DNA of 32,860 nt, from NCBI GenBank assembly GCA_003165235.1, contig PLSV01000353.1, forward strand, positions 1-32,860, given 5' to 3'. Shown here one piece after another: positions 18,977 to 26,624 of this stretch. Made by a program: the position numbers and the translations under genes. The notes under the pieces are model-generated. The model worked only from the letters and a program-made list of their open reading frames with translations, had not been told where the DNA came from and made no database searches. The stretch is from Syntrophobacteraceae bacterium (GTDB lineage: Bacteria; Desulfobacterota; Syntrophobacteria; Syntrophobacterales; Syntrophobacteraceae). Within the stretch, counting starts at the first letter, position 1. Each line of letters starts with the position of its first letter.

Positions 18977-19016
18977 GACAAGGAGAAAACGCTTACCATT
19001 CATGGAGGGAAGTTCC

Positions 19017-19448
19017 TTGATCCGAATTGCTGTCATAGATGGACAGGGTGGGGGCATCGGTACCGCCATAATAAAGAGGATAAGAGAAGTTTTTGGCGAG
19101 CGCACCGAGCTATGGGCGTTGGGAACAAACGCCATTGCCACAGCGCAAATGATGAAAGCTGGCGCCAACCGGGGGGCGACGGGTGAAAACGCTATCCGCC
19201 ACAGCGCGGCTCAGGCGGATGTAATAATCGGACCTATCGCCATCTTGCTTGCAAATGCGATGATGGGCGAAATGACGCCCTCAATGGTGCGGGCTATAGG
19301 CGAATCGAAAGCCCCGAAGCTGCTCCTGCCTCTTACCCAGGAACCCATCACGGTTGTGGGAACCATCAGGGAACCCCTCCCCCACATGGTTGACCGGCTT
19401 ATCTCAGAACACCTGTCGCACTATGTGGCCCCTCTGGGTGAATACTAA
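19017..19448 (+). CDS. DUF3842 family protein
   Basis: A conserved protein of unknown biochemical function found mainly in anaerobes. The sequence begins with IRIAVIDGQGGGIGTAII, a glycine-rich loop after a beta strand suggestive of a nucleotide-binding Rossmann-like fold. It continues with the family's ALGTNAIATAQMMKAGANRG and GATGENAIRHSA and a GPIAILLANAMMGEMTP segment. The start is set at TTG 19017 because GGAGGG lies 7 nt before it and family members begin a few residues before the first strand; upstream ATGs at 18942 and 19002 are alternatives. Its TAA overlaps the cobU ATG by one base (TAATG), so the two are translationally coupled. Confidence 0.88.
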   Translation: MIRIAVIDGQGGGIGTAIIKRIREVFGERTELWALGTNAIATAQMMKAGANRGATGENAIRHSAAQADVIIGPIAILLANAMMGEMTPSMVRAIGESKAPKLLLPLTQEPITVVGTIREPLPHMVDRLISEHLSHYVAPLGEY

Positions 19449-19981
19449 TGGCGCCCCCCGACCAGGATATCAAGACACCTTTGCTGGTGCTGGGCAGCGC
19501 CAGAAGTGGAAAAAGCGCTTGGGCCGAGTCGGTTGTGAACCACTTCCCTCCGCCTTACCTCTATGTTGCAACCGGCCAGGCTCTTGACGACGAGATGAAA
19601 CTGCGCATAAGGCTGCACAGGGAGCGCCGCAAAGACCTTTGGCAGACCATCGAATCGCCGATCGATGTTTCGGCCGTGCTCAAAAGCCTCAAGGGCTTGA
19701 GGAAGCCTGTTCTGGTGGATTGCATAACGCTTTGGCTCACCAATTTGCTCTGTTCGGCATCGACTGAGACCGAATCGGTTGTTGATGAACTATGCGAGGC
19801 GATTGAGGCTGTGGACTATCCCCTGGTAATAGTTTCCAATGAGGTAGGCGGAGGAATCGTGCCGGACAACTCGCTCGCACGAAAGTTCCGGGACCTTTCA
19901 GGATTAACCAACCAGAGGCTCGCTCGAATCTGCGCTTCGGTTTTCCTGGTTACGGCGGGTCTGCCTTTGCGCCTGAAGTGA
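19448..19981 (+). CDS. cobU: Adenosylcobinamide kinase / adenosylcobinamide-phosphate guanylyltransferase
   Basis: Bifunctional CobU/CobP enzyme of the nucleotide-loop assembly of adenosylcobalamin: it phosphorylates adenosylcobinamide and then transfers GMP. The 177-aa protein has the P-loop GSARSGKS (16-23), the YVATGQALDDEM strand and loop, the RIRLHRERR segment with the His (residue 57) expected to be guanylylated, the VDCITLWLTNLL stretch, and the VSNEVGGGIVP and LARKFRDLSGLTNQRLA motifs. It is coupled to the DUF3842 gene upstream. No other cob genes and no cobalamin riboswitch are visible nearby. Confidence 0.95.
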   Translation: MAPPDQDIKTPLLVLGSARSGKSAWAESVVNHFPPPYLYVATGQALDDEMKLRIRLHRERRKDLWQTIESPIDVSAVLKSLKGLRKPVLVDCITLWLTNLLCSASTETESVVDELCEAIEAVDYPLVIVSNEVGGGIVPDNSLARKFRDLSGLTNQRLARICASVFLVTAGLPLRLK

Positions 19982-20062
19982 TGATGACTCTACCAGGTTG
20001 AGCGTTCATGCTGAACACTTAACTAATCTCAAGAAACATCAGCAACTGAGGAGATGAGCCGG

Positions 20063-21061
20063 ATGGGGTCGACGAAGCCAACGCAGTTGGAAATTCTGAA
20101 AATCCTCAAGCAGAATGAGGGAAACTTTGTATCCGGCGTGGGTCTTGCGGAAAGGCTCGGAATCAGCCGCCCAGGAGTCTGGAAGCATATAAACAGGCTC
20201 AGGGAGATGGGCTACGAGATCCAGAGCCAATCCAGGCTGGGCTACAGACTCGTGGCCGTGCCGGACTCACTTGCCCGTGAGGAGATCGTCCCACATCTAA
20301 AAACTCAGTGGCTCGCGCATTCGTATCATTACCTCAGGACCATTGGCTCCACAAACGATCATGCTTTGCTCCTGGCTGTGGAGGGCGCCTCTCACGGGAC
20401 CCTGGTCGTCGCTGAGGAACAAACAAAAGGGCGCGGCCGCCTCAGGCGGGAATGGATATCCTATCCCAACCGTGGGATTTATCTTTCGATCCTGCTAAGA
20501 AATCCTCTGCCGGTCCGCGTTGCGCCCCAGTTAGCCTATATCGGGTCTCTTGCTCTTGTGAAGATGCTGTACGAAGAATTCGGCATCACTGCCTCAATCA
20601 AGTGGCCGAACGACGTCTTGATAAATGGGCGGAAAGCCGCCGGAATTCTGACCGAGACACAGTCAGACCAGGACTTCACACGATTCAGCGTGATGGGAAT
20701 AGGAATTAATGTGAATCACAGCAGGGAGGAAATTACGGGACCTTTTCGATACCCTGCGACCTCGATAGCCATAGAAGTGGGGTTCGCCGTCAAAAGACAG
20801 AGAGTGCTTTTACAATTTCTCAGCCAATTCGAGCGGGACTATGACCATTTCCTCCAAAAGGGGCTCTCTGTCATGCTTCCCGAGTTTGAGGCGCACTCGG
20901 AGGTCCTTGGCAAGATAATAACGGTGGTATGCGGAGACCGTGAAATTATGGGGAGGGCGCAGGGATTTACTCCGGAGGGGGCGCTGTTGCTGCTAAGAGA
21001 AGATGGATTACAGGAAACTGTCTGGGCAGGAGATGTCTCGCACGTTGAAGGCGCGGTCTAA
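20063..21061 (+). CDS. birA: Biotin operon repressor / biotin-[acetyl-CoA-carboxylase] ligase
   Basis: BirA-type protein with an N-terminal winged-helix DNA-binding domain (~7-65; LAERLGISRPGVWKHINRLR is the recognition region) and a catalytic biotin-protein ligase domain. The catalytic part has the GRGRLRREW biotinyl-AMP loop, KWPNDVLINGRKAAGILTE and the GIGINVNH motif, with the C-terminal SH3-like domain following. It attaches biotin to carboxyl carriers and, because the HTH is present, probably also represses biotin genes. The frame opens at ATG 20054, but GAGGAG lies directly against it; the ATG at 20063 has proper 9-nt spacing and is preferred (332 aa). Confidence 0.95.
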   Translation: MGSTKPTQLEILKILKQNEGNFVSGVGLAERLGISRPGVWKHINRLREMGYEIQSQSRLGYRLVAVPDSLAREEIVPHLKTQWLAHSYHYLRTIGSTNDHALLLAVEGASHGTLVVAEEQTKGRGRLRREWISYPNRGIYLSILLRNPLPVRVAPQLAYIGSLALVKMLYEEFGITASIKWPNDVLINGRKAAGILTETQSDQDFTRFSVMGIGINVNHSREEITGPFRYPATSIAIEVGFAVKRQRVLLQFLSQFERDYDHFLQKGLSVMLPEFEAHSEVLGKIITVVCGDREIMGRAQGFTPEGALLLLREDGLQETVWAGDVSHVEGAV

Positions 21062-21075
21062 TATTTATTTGAAAA

Positions 21076-21438
21076 CTATGCGCCTCTGGCGCGCTCCATG
21101 GCTTCCTGCTTTCGCTTGCACTCTATGCACAAGGTCGTGACCGGCCTGGCGTTTAATCGTTCTATTCCGATATCGTCGCCACATTCGTCGCACTGCCCGA
21201 AATGGCCTTCCTCAATCCTTTGCAGCGCCTCGCGAATCTTCATGATCAGCTTTCGTTCACGGTCACGGATGCGGAGGATGAAGTTTCTGTCCGATTCAAG
21301 GGTAGCGCGGTCGGTAGGATCGGGGAAATTCTCCTCGTTATCGGTCATCCCGGCCACTGTTTTTTCGGCTTCCGAATAGAGCTCATCCAGCCTCTTAAGA
21401 AGGACTTCTTTGAAATATGCCTGGGTTTCCTTATTCAT
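21076..21438 (-). CDS. dksA: DksA/TraR-family zinc-finger transcription factor
   Basis: Small RNA polymerase-binding regulator of the DksA family, which acts with ppGpp in the stringent response. From ATG 21438 (GGAG 7 nt upstream; the frame opens at 21492) it is 120 aa. It has an N-terminal coiled-coil (residues ~10-75, with the acidic tip region DNEENFPDPTDRATLESD) and a four-Cys zinc finger CDECGD...LCIECK with C-x2-C-x17-C-x2-C spacing. A short hydrophilic tail ends the protein. It converges on birA with 14 bases between stops. Confidence 0.93.
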   Translation of the reverse strand: MNKETQAYFKEVLLKRLDELYSEAEKTVAGMTDNEENFPDPTDRATLESDRNFILRIRDRERKLIMKIREALQRIEEGHFGQCDECGDDIGIERLNARPVTTLCIECKRKQEAMERARGA

Positions 21439-21620
21439 ATTCCAACTCCGCTGGCAGATTTGAACGTTATCGATTAACATAATTGCCACCAAGAGTAAAG
21501 GGGAATCGTATTGATTTCAGACAACTAGCAGTTTCCGTAGTAGAACCGCTTGATTGGCTTGCCGGGAGTAAAGATCCCTCCTTTTCGAACCTCGCACTGC
21601 GAGTGCATTCCGGATGATCA

Positions 21621-22103
21621 CTAACCACGCTCAAACAGGCCGGACTTCCCACCTGTTTTGAAAGTAAGGCGAATATCGCGGAAGGTCATTCCACGATCTA
21701 TAGATTTACACATATCGTAAATGGTCAAGGCCGCATTTGTGACCGCAACGAGCGCTTCCATCTCGACACCGGTCCTGTCGGTGGTTTTGACACGCGAACT
21801 GATCCTTATCTCGCTTTTCGACTCATCGGGAAAGAAATCCACCTCAATTCCGGTCAACTGAAGCTGATGGCAAAGTGGAATAAGCTCCCAAGTCTTTTTG
21901 GCGGCCATTATTCCGGCAAGCCTTGCGGCCTCAAAGACATTTCCTTTATAGATATCCCCCGAACAGATGCGCCGTAGAGTCTCGCCTGAGAGACTGACAA
22001 ACGCCTCCGCCCGGGCTTCCCTCAGGGATGCATCCTTCTCGCTTACGTCCACCATCCTCAGGCGGCCCTGCGAGTCGACATGAGTCAGTTCGTCCGTTGA
22101 CAT
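21621..22103 (-). CDS. moaC: Cyclic pyranopterin monophosphate synthase accessory/catalytic protein MoaC
   Basis: MoaC acts after the radical-SAM enzyme MoaA to form cyclic pyranopterin monophosphate in molybdenum cofactor synthesis. The 160-aa protein has the complete family signature: LTHVDSQGRLRMVDVSEKD at the start, GNVFEAARLAGIMAAKKTWE, IPLCHQLQLTGIEVDF, and the TDRTGVEMEALVAVTNAALTI-type active-site region followed by YDMCKSIDRGM. An AAGG motif precedes the ATG. It lies 9 nt downstream of the DnaJ-like gene, apparently co-transcribed. No other moa genes are nearby. Confidence 0.97.
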   Translation of the reverse strand: MSTDELTHVDSQGRLRMVDVSEKDASLREARAEAFVSLSGETLRRICSGDIYKGNVFEAARLAGIMAAKKTWELIPLCHQLQLTGIEVDFFPDESKSEIRISSRVKTTDRTGVEMEALVAVTNAALTIYDMCKSIDRGMTFRDIRLTFKTGGKSGLFERG

Positions 22104-22112
22104 GTCTTTGCC

Positions 22113-22802
22113 TTAGTTCCCATCTATGATCTGCACGAGCAGAATGAGGTCCCCTGGCGCCGCCGCAGGCAAAATGGCGTCACCTGCGCCTGCCACCCGA
22201 ATCCTTGTTCCGTCCACGATTCCCGCCGGAATCCAGACTCGTAGCGAGCAGGCCTCTTCACACTCCCCGACCCCACCGCACAACTGGCATCCGGACATCC
22301 TGGATCCGTTATTACAACGTCGGCAATAGACCATTCTCACATAACTGATTTCTTCGTGAAAGCCTCCGTTTTGAATGGATTTTCTCGAAATCTGCAAGTC
22401 GAACCTGAGATCGCAGCCATGGCTCGTCCTGACATGGCGCTTGCCTATCCCGAACAAGTCCTGAAATATCTCATCGAATGAAGAAGCCTCGCCGCCCTCG
22501 TTGTGAATGTCTTTCCAGGATGAGTCGGAGTAGTTCTTCCTTGACTTCCGGTAGCCGCGAATCCCATCGTATTTTCGGCGGGCGGCTGGATTTTTCAATA
22601 TTTCATATGCCTTGCGGACTTCTCGAAACCGTTCGGCCGCCGTCACATTGCCTGGATTTCGGTCCGGATGAAGCTTCATCGCCAGATAACGAAATGCGCT
22701 ACGTATCTCCTCCTGGGAAGCTCGAACCGATATACCCAGGATTTTATAGTAGCAGGTTTTCTTTCTGGCCCTTGCTTGTGGTTCCAAGTGGCATCCTTGC
22801 AT
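22113..22802 (-). CDS. DnaJ-like protein with shortened zinc-binding region
   Basis: A J-domain co-chaperone-like protein. The N-terminal J domain (YYKILGISVRASQEEIRSAF onward) contains the HPD tripeptide (KLHPDRNPGN) needed to stimulate Hsp70, then a linker with the DEIFQDLFG motif. There follows a cysteine cluster (YCRRCNN...GCQLCGGVGEC...C) with only part of the four CxxCxGxG repeats of DnaJ, and a single beta domain ending in GDLILLVQII. At about 230 aa it lacks the rest of the C-terminal substrate/dimerisation region. Start uncertain: ATG 22844 and ATG 22802 lack a clear Shine-Dalgarno, whereas TTG 22787 has AAGGA 6 nt upstream. Confidence 0.82.
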   Translation of the reverse strand: MQGCHLEPQARARKKTCYYKILGISVRASQEEIRSAFRYLAMKLHPDRNPGNVTAAERFREVRKAYEILKNPAARRKYDGIRGYRKSRKNYSDSSWKDIHNEGGEASSFDEIFQDLFGIGKRHVRTSHGCDLRFDLQISRKSIQNGGFHEEISYVRMVYCRRCNNGSRMSGCQLCGGVGECEEACSLRVWIPAGIVDGTRIRVAGAGDAILPAAAPGDLILLVQIIDGN

Positions 22803-22959
22803 TTTACTGAATTGAGGCTTTAATTTTATTAGGAATGGAGCCATAAAACAAGAACCGAGTCATCTTGCTTAACGTGTTCACGAAACACCTGGTTTTCGAG
22901 ACTGTGGCCGGCGCGCCTCAGAGTCTGTGTCCTTTGTTTATCTACAATCAGGATTTTTC

Positions 22960-23220
22960 ATGCATACGGATGAGTACGAAATATCCATCGGGAGGGAGAT
23001 CAGCCTGTGCGGAAGGCTCATCAGGCGGCTTAAGCGCTCGATTCAAAAAAGAGAGAACCAATACGGCATTTCAACGGAAGATTTTCTCAAAACCTTGCAT
23101 CAGGGGCGGCTTGCAGAGACAAATACCGATTTTGCGAACTGGCGCAGGGACTGCCGGGAGCTTCAGGATTTGGAACGGATGCTGAGCCAGTACGAAGAGG
23201 AACTCAAGAAGTTGAAGTGA
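22960..23220 (+). CDS. Small hypothetical protein, predicted helical
   Basis: An 86-aa soluble protein starting at ATG 22960 with AGGA 6 nt upstream (the frame opens at 22927). It is highly charged and predicted to be helical throughout, ending in a coiled-coil-like segment (LERMLSQYEEELKKLK). The middle reads YGISTEDFLKTLHQGRL and then DFANWRRDCREL, a pattern I associate with small helical proteins that sit beside toxin-like partners, but no partner gene is recognisable here. It is divergent from the DnaJ-like gene. Function unknown. Confidence 0.65.
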   Translation: MHTDEYEISIGREISLCGRLIRRLKRSIQKRENQYGISTEDFLKTLHQGRLAETNTDFANWRRDCRELQDLERMLSQYEEELKKLK

Positions 23221-23278
23221 GTTGAGATGAGCCATGAAACAGTTGCTCTTAACCTTCCACAGCTCAACTCAACAACTC

Positions 23279-23303
23279 CCGGCATATGTTCGGCCTATGC
23301 CGG
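23279..23303 (+). terminator. Hairpin downstream of the small helical protein gene
   Basis: Perfect 8-bp inverted repeat CCGGCATA / TATGCCGG with a 9-base loop, 59 bases after the stop of the 86-aa gene. It has no T-run, so it is a weak candidate for intrinsic termination. Confidence 0.35.
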
Positions 23304-23386
23304 CTGTTGCGTCGCTAATCAGATCCGATGCCGAGATCGACTGGATCGTCGAAGGATTAACGGCATCCAGGCGCAATCACTCTTCG

Positions 23387-23418
23387 TCCCGGCCTGCCTC
23401 AGGCCAAGCAGGCCGGGA
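23387..23418. terminator. Strong hairpin between convergent genes
   Basis: Perfect 11-bp inverted repeat TCCCGGCCTGC / GCAGGCCGGGA with a 10-base loop, lying 17 bases beyond the stop of the leftward CoA-transferase gene. It is positioned between convergent transcription units and could act on both strands. Neither side has a clear T-run, so it might instead protect 3' ends. Confidence 0.45.
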
Positions 23419-23434
23419 TTCAAAAAATGTCGGT

Positions 23435-24784
23435 CTAAATGATCCCTTTGGCTTCAAGGTCTTTTAAGGCCACAGGACCGTAACCAAGGTATTTAAGATA
23501 AATATATCCATTATCATACCCCACGGGGCGGCACACCCATTTTGTCCTCGGTGGTGTTCCGGTGGCCTTCCAGTATGACTGGGCGCAGATGATGGAGCCG
23601 TAAACCGGGTCCTGCACCGGGGTGAAAACGCCTCTGTCCTGCCAGTTCTCATCATGCATCGTTTTCCAGGGTGATACGATCTCGGCCACAACCGGAGTAA
23701 TAGGGGCCAGGCGCCCACTCTTGGAGTACTCGATTGACTTACTGGTCAACTCTTCGCTCGTGTACTGCGAGGTGAGCGGATCGATCATTGACTGGTACTT
23801 AAGCTGCCAGTCCCTCTGGGTGAAAGGAGCAAGTGATTTCCATTCGCCGGCCCCCCATTCATCCCACTTGCCCAGCATATCCACCAATGCCTGCCACATT
23901 TCCAGGCGCAGTCCCCCGAGAAATACGCCTCCGTCTTTGGTCGGATAAAATCCATAGAGCCACAGGCAGGCATCGAGGTTCCCAAATCGTTCGTTAACGA
24001 CCTGCTGGTCCGCGTACCAGTGAAGGGCATAGTCATTAAATCTTTCGTAGGCTTCCGGCGTAGCAACGTCGATTGCCTGTCCCTCTCCCGTCATATCCCG
24101 GTAATAGAGGGCCGCGAGAATTCCTACCGCTGCAAATGTTCCGGATGTAGCCCACGCCATCCATGGACCCGACTTGGTCGGAACTGCATACGGCCTATCC
24201 TGGCAACTGAACCCTTCGGGCAGAACTTCGCCCGTCTGGTGCTGAATTCCTGACCGGGCCTGGCTGACGTTGTCATAATCGTACTGTTTGTTGGCGCTCT
24301 CAGGGCCAAATTGGCCGAACGCCGAAATAGAAGCGAAGATCAAGCGGGGATTATCCGCGCTTAACTCCTGGTAACCGATCCCCCAGTCATCCATTTTTCC
24401 GGCTGGATAGGTCTCGATCACTATGTCGGCCTGACCTGCAAGTGATTTAAGGATCTCCCTGCCCTCTTCAGTTTCGAGGTTAAGGGTGATGTGAAACTTG
24501 TTTCGCCCCTCCTGAAGGTAAGCAAGACCTGTGCCCTGATGTTTAATTCCGCCAGGTGAGTAGGTCCTGACAAGATCGCCGCCGGGAGGCTCGATTCTAA
24601 TTGTTTTTGCGCCCAATTCCGCCAATAGTGACGAACAAAAGCAGCCCGCCATACTACGGGAGCTTAGATCCAAAATGACAAGGTCGTCCAGCGCCTCCGG
24701 TTTTTCAGAGGCGCTGGCGGGGTCGTCCAAAGATCTTATATGATCAGCCCAATCAGCCCAGCCTGTTCTCTTTCGCTCTTTCAT
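23435..24784 (-). CDS. Class III (CaiB/BaiF) CoA-transferase subunit lacking the catalytic Asp
   Basis: Member of the CaiB/BaiF (formyl-CoA transferase) family. The 449-aa product starts at ATG 24784, set by AGGAGG 8 nt upstream; the frame opens at 24862. Family features include LDDLVILDLSSRSMAGCFCS, ELGAKTIRIEPPGGDLVR, an ETYPAGKMDDWGIGY segment, and GILAALYYRDMTGEGQAIDV. In Frc and CaiB the catalytic Asp lies 15 residues before the Leu of the AAL motif; here that position is Trp211 (GPWMAWATSG). It is coupled to the preceding CoA-transferase gene (TGATG region) and shares a similar C-terminus (RTKWVCRPVGYDN), so the two are paralogues. It is probably a non-catalytic partner or a protein with another role. 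Confidence 0.9.
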   Translation of the reverse strand: MKERKRTGWADWADHIRSLDDPASASEKPEALDDLVILDLSSRSMAGCFCSSLLAELGAKTIRIEPPGGDLVRTYSPGGIKHQGTGLAYLQEGRNKFHITLNLETEEGREILKSLAGQADIVIETYPAGKMDDWGIGYQELSADNPRLIFASISAFGQFGPESANKQYDYDNVSQARSGIQHQTGEVLPEGFSCQDRPYAVPTKSGPWMAWATSGTFAAVGILAALYYRDMTGEGQAIDVATPEAYERFNDYALHWYADQQVVNERFGNLDACLWLYGFYPTKDGGVFLGGLRLEMWQALVDMLGKWDEWGAGEWKSLAPFTQRDWQLKYQSMIDPLTSQYTSEELTSKSIEYSKSGRLAPITPVVAEIVSPWKTMHDENWQDRGVFTPVQDPVYGSIICAQSYWKATGTPPRTKWVCRPVGYDNGYIYLKYLGYGPVALKDLEAKGII

Positions 24785-24789
24785 TTTCA

Positions 24790-26118
24790 TCACCTCCTCA
24801 AAATAGCGCCGCATTTTTGGTCCCAATCCGCAGGCGGCCGACGGCCCTGCTGATCTTTCCATTTACCAAGAACTCCGTAGTGGTAGAGATCTTTGATCTC
24901 GGACTGGCTCTTACCGAGAATCTTCGCCATGATGAAGTCATTGTCAAAACCCACCGGCCGAACCGTCCATTTGGTCTTGGGAGGCGTTTTGGACATCATC
25001 ACAGGAAATTCATGTTCAATGTAGCGACCGTAAATTGGGTCGTCGATCTCCTTTACAAAACCCCGAGCCCTTCGATTGGGGTCCTCGTTCATATCCCTGG
25101 CATTGTGGAGACGAACGGCTGCAAATCCGAACTCCTCTCCCAAAGATTCAATCTCGTCAGCGGCCTTTGTTATCGCCCAATCGGAAATAATCTTGAGAAT
25201 GGCCAGGGCATTCTCTTCCTTGAGCCGGTCGGAGTGGTCCAAGAACCTGGGGTCCTCCGCCAGTTCCGGTCTTTTCATCGCTGCACACAGGCCCTTGAAC
25301 TCTTCGGGCGCCGGAGCGGCAATTGCAGCGAATTTTTCATCCCTGCACAAAAAAGTGTCTGCTGGACAAATGCACTGGTCCCTGTTTCCCGATGGTTCAG
25401 CACTTTTCCCGGTCAATTGCTGATAGGGCCATACCCATCCCATCGGTCTCATTATGTTCTCGATTTGAGACATCTCTATGAACTGCCCCTTGCCGGTCTT
25501 CTTTCTATGATGGAGAGCCGCCATGACCGCTACTTCACCCATCAACGCCCCAAAGACGTCGCACACCCATATGGACTGTTTTAGAGGCGGGCGGCCCTGA
25601 AAGCTTGAAATCCAGGCAAAGCCCGCCAATGCCTGGGCGGCGCCATCGTTCGAGGGCCGGTTTTCATCTGCGTACTCGCCCCACTGTCCGAAACCGTTTT
25701 TCTCGATGTAGATAATGCCGGGATTAATCTCCTTGATCTGCTCATAGCCCACGTTCCAGCGTTCGGTTACCCCAGGGCGCATGTTGAATTCAATGATGTC
25801 CGCCTTTGCCGCAAGCTCTTTAAAAATTTGCTGGCCCATATCGATATGCAAGTCCAGGGCAAGGTAGAGCTTATTTGGATTGATATGCATGAAAGCAGGA
25901 CTCTGCTCTTTGTAGAACCAGCCGAAAGGATTGAGCGACCGCGTCACATCACCCGCTGGAGGAAGTTCGATCTTGATAACCTCGGCCCCCATTTGACCCA
26001 GAAAAGACGGACCCGCCGGTCCGAACAGGAGCGTACAGACCTCCAGGACTCGAACTCCTTTAAGCGGGCCGGGCTTAGTGAACTTATTCTTTACGTAATT
26101 CTGAAATGCCCCGGACAT
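24790..26118 (-). CDS. Class III (CaiB/BaiF) CoA-transferase, catalytic Asp present
   Basis: CaiB/BaiF-family CoA-transferase, moving CoA between carboxylic acids through a covalent aspartyl-CoA intermediate. The 442-aa protein begins with LKGVRVLEVCTLLFGPAGPS and has GAEVIKIELPPAGD, a FNMRPGVTERWNVGY segment and a second domain with HHRKKTGKGQFIEMSQIEN. The expected nucleophile is Asp187 in SIWVCDVFGALMGE, exactly 15 residues before the Leu of the AAL motif as in CaiB. The substrate cannot be read from the sequence. It is first in a two-gene unit with a paralogue that lacks the Asp, reminiscent of two-subunit enzymes such as benzylsuccinate CoA-transferase (BbsEF). Confidence 0.92.
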   Translation of the reverse strand: MSGAFQNYVKNKFTKPGPLKGVRVLEVCTLLFGPAGPSFLGQMGAEVIKIELPPAGDVTRSLNPFGWFYKEQSPAFMHINPNKLYLALDLHIDMGQQIFKELAAKADIIEFNMRPGVTERWNVGYEQIKEINPGIIYIEKNGFGQWGEYADENRPSNDGAAQALAGFAWISSFQGRPPLKQSIWVCDVFGALMGEVAVMAALHHRKKTGKGQFIEMSQIENIMRPMGWVWPYQQLTGKSAEPSGNRDQCICPADTFLCRDEKFAAIAAPAPEEFKGLCAAMKRPELAEDPRFLDHSDRLKEENALAILKIISDWAITKAADEIESLGEEFGFAAVRLHNARDMNEDPNRRARGFVKEIDDPIYGRYIEHEFPVMMSKTPPKTKWTVRPVGFDNDFIMAKILGKSQSEIKDLYHYGVLGKWKDQQGRRPPADWDQKCGAILRR

Positions 26119-26620
26119 AAAGCGCCTCCTTCAATGCGAGTGGGCTGCTAAGAAAGGGAAATCCACCTTCAAACACACGGGATTAAACAAAAGAATTCCT
26201 TGTGCAGCAATACCGGTTGTCGAAAAATCTTTTGATACGCCTGGACCTGAGATTTCTTAATAAGATGGGATGTTTCCAACAGTTCAGAAATTTGCCCGCT
26301 CATATTCGGCAATCCGATCGGGGCTAAACTTCCGCTTGTGCTACAGACCTCCTTTCCGTCAATGAATAACCACTCTTAACGTTGTTAGAAGCAGAACACG
26401 GCGACACCTCTGACTCTGGCAATGGACAAAGTTCTCGCAGAACGTGACACAACCTCGGAGCACAGCATTCAGTATGTTGCAGCAGCAAAGCGAATAGGAG
26501 AGCGGGAACCGGAAAGTGGTGCATGGTAAAAAACTATTAGTAGCATGTCAAGGAAAGGAATTTTAAGGGATAAATCAGGCAACTCAACGCATGCCGCAAA
26601 GCAGCCTTGAGCAGTGAATC
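26119..26620. other. Intergenic stretch upstream of the CoA-transferase pair
   Basis: About 500 bases between the CoA-transferase start and the threonine dehydratase remnant. It should hold the CoA-transferase promoter, but I found no clear -35/-10 pair and no copy of the TGGTC-type palindrome seen near the GntR gene. Short open frames here resemble nothing I know. Confidence 0.4.
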
Positions 26621-26624
26621 CGTC

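Noticed and set aside
23234..23467. A 77-codon plus-strand frame after the small helical protein gene
   Set aside because: It runs through both hairpins and into the 3' end of the convergent CoA-transferase gene, and has no recognisable features.
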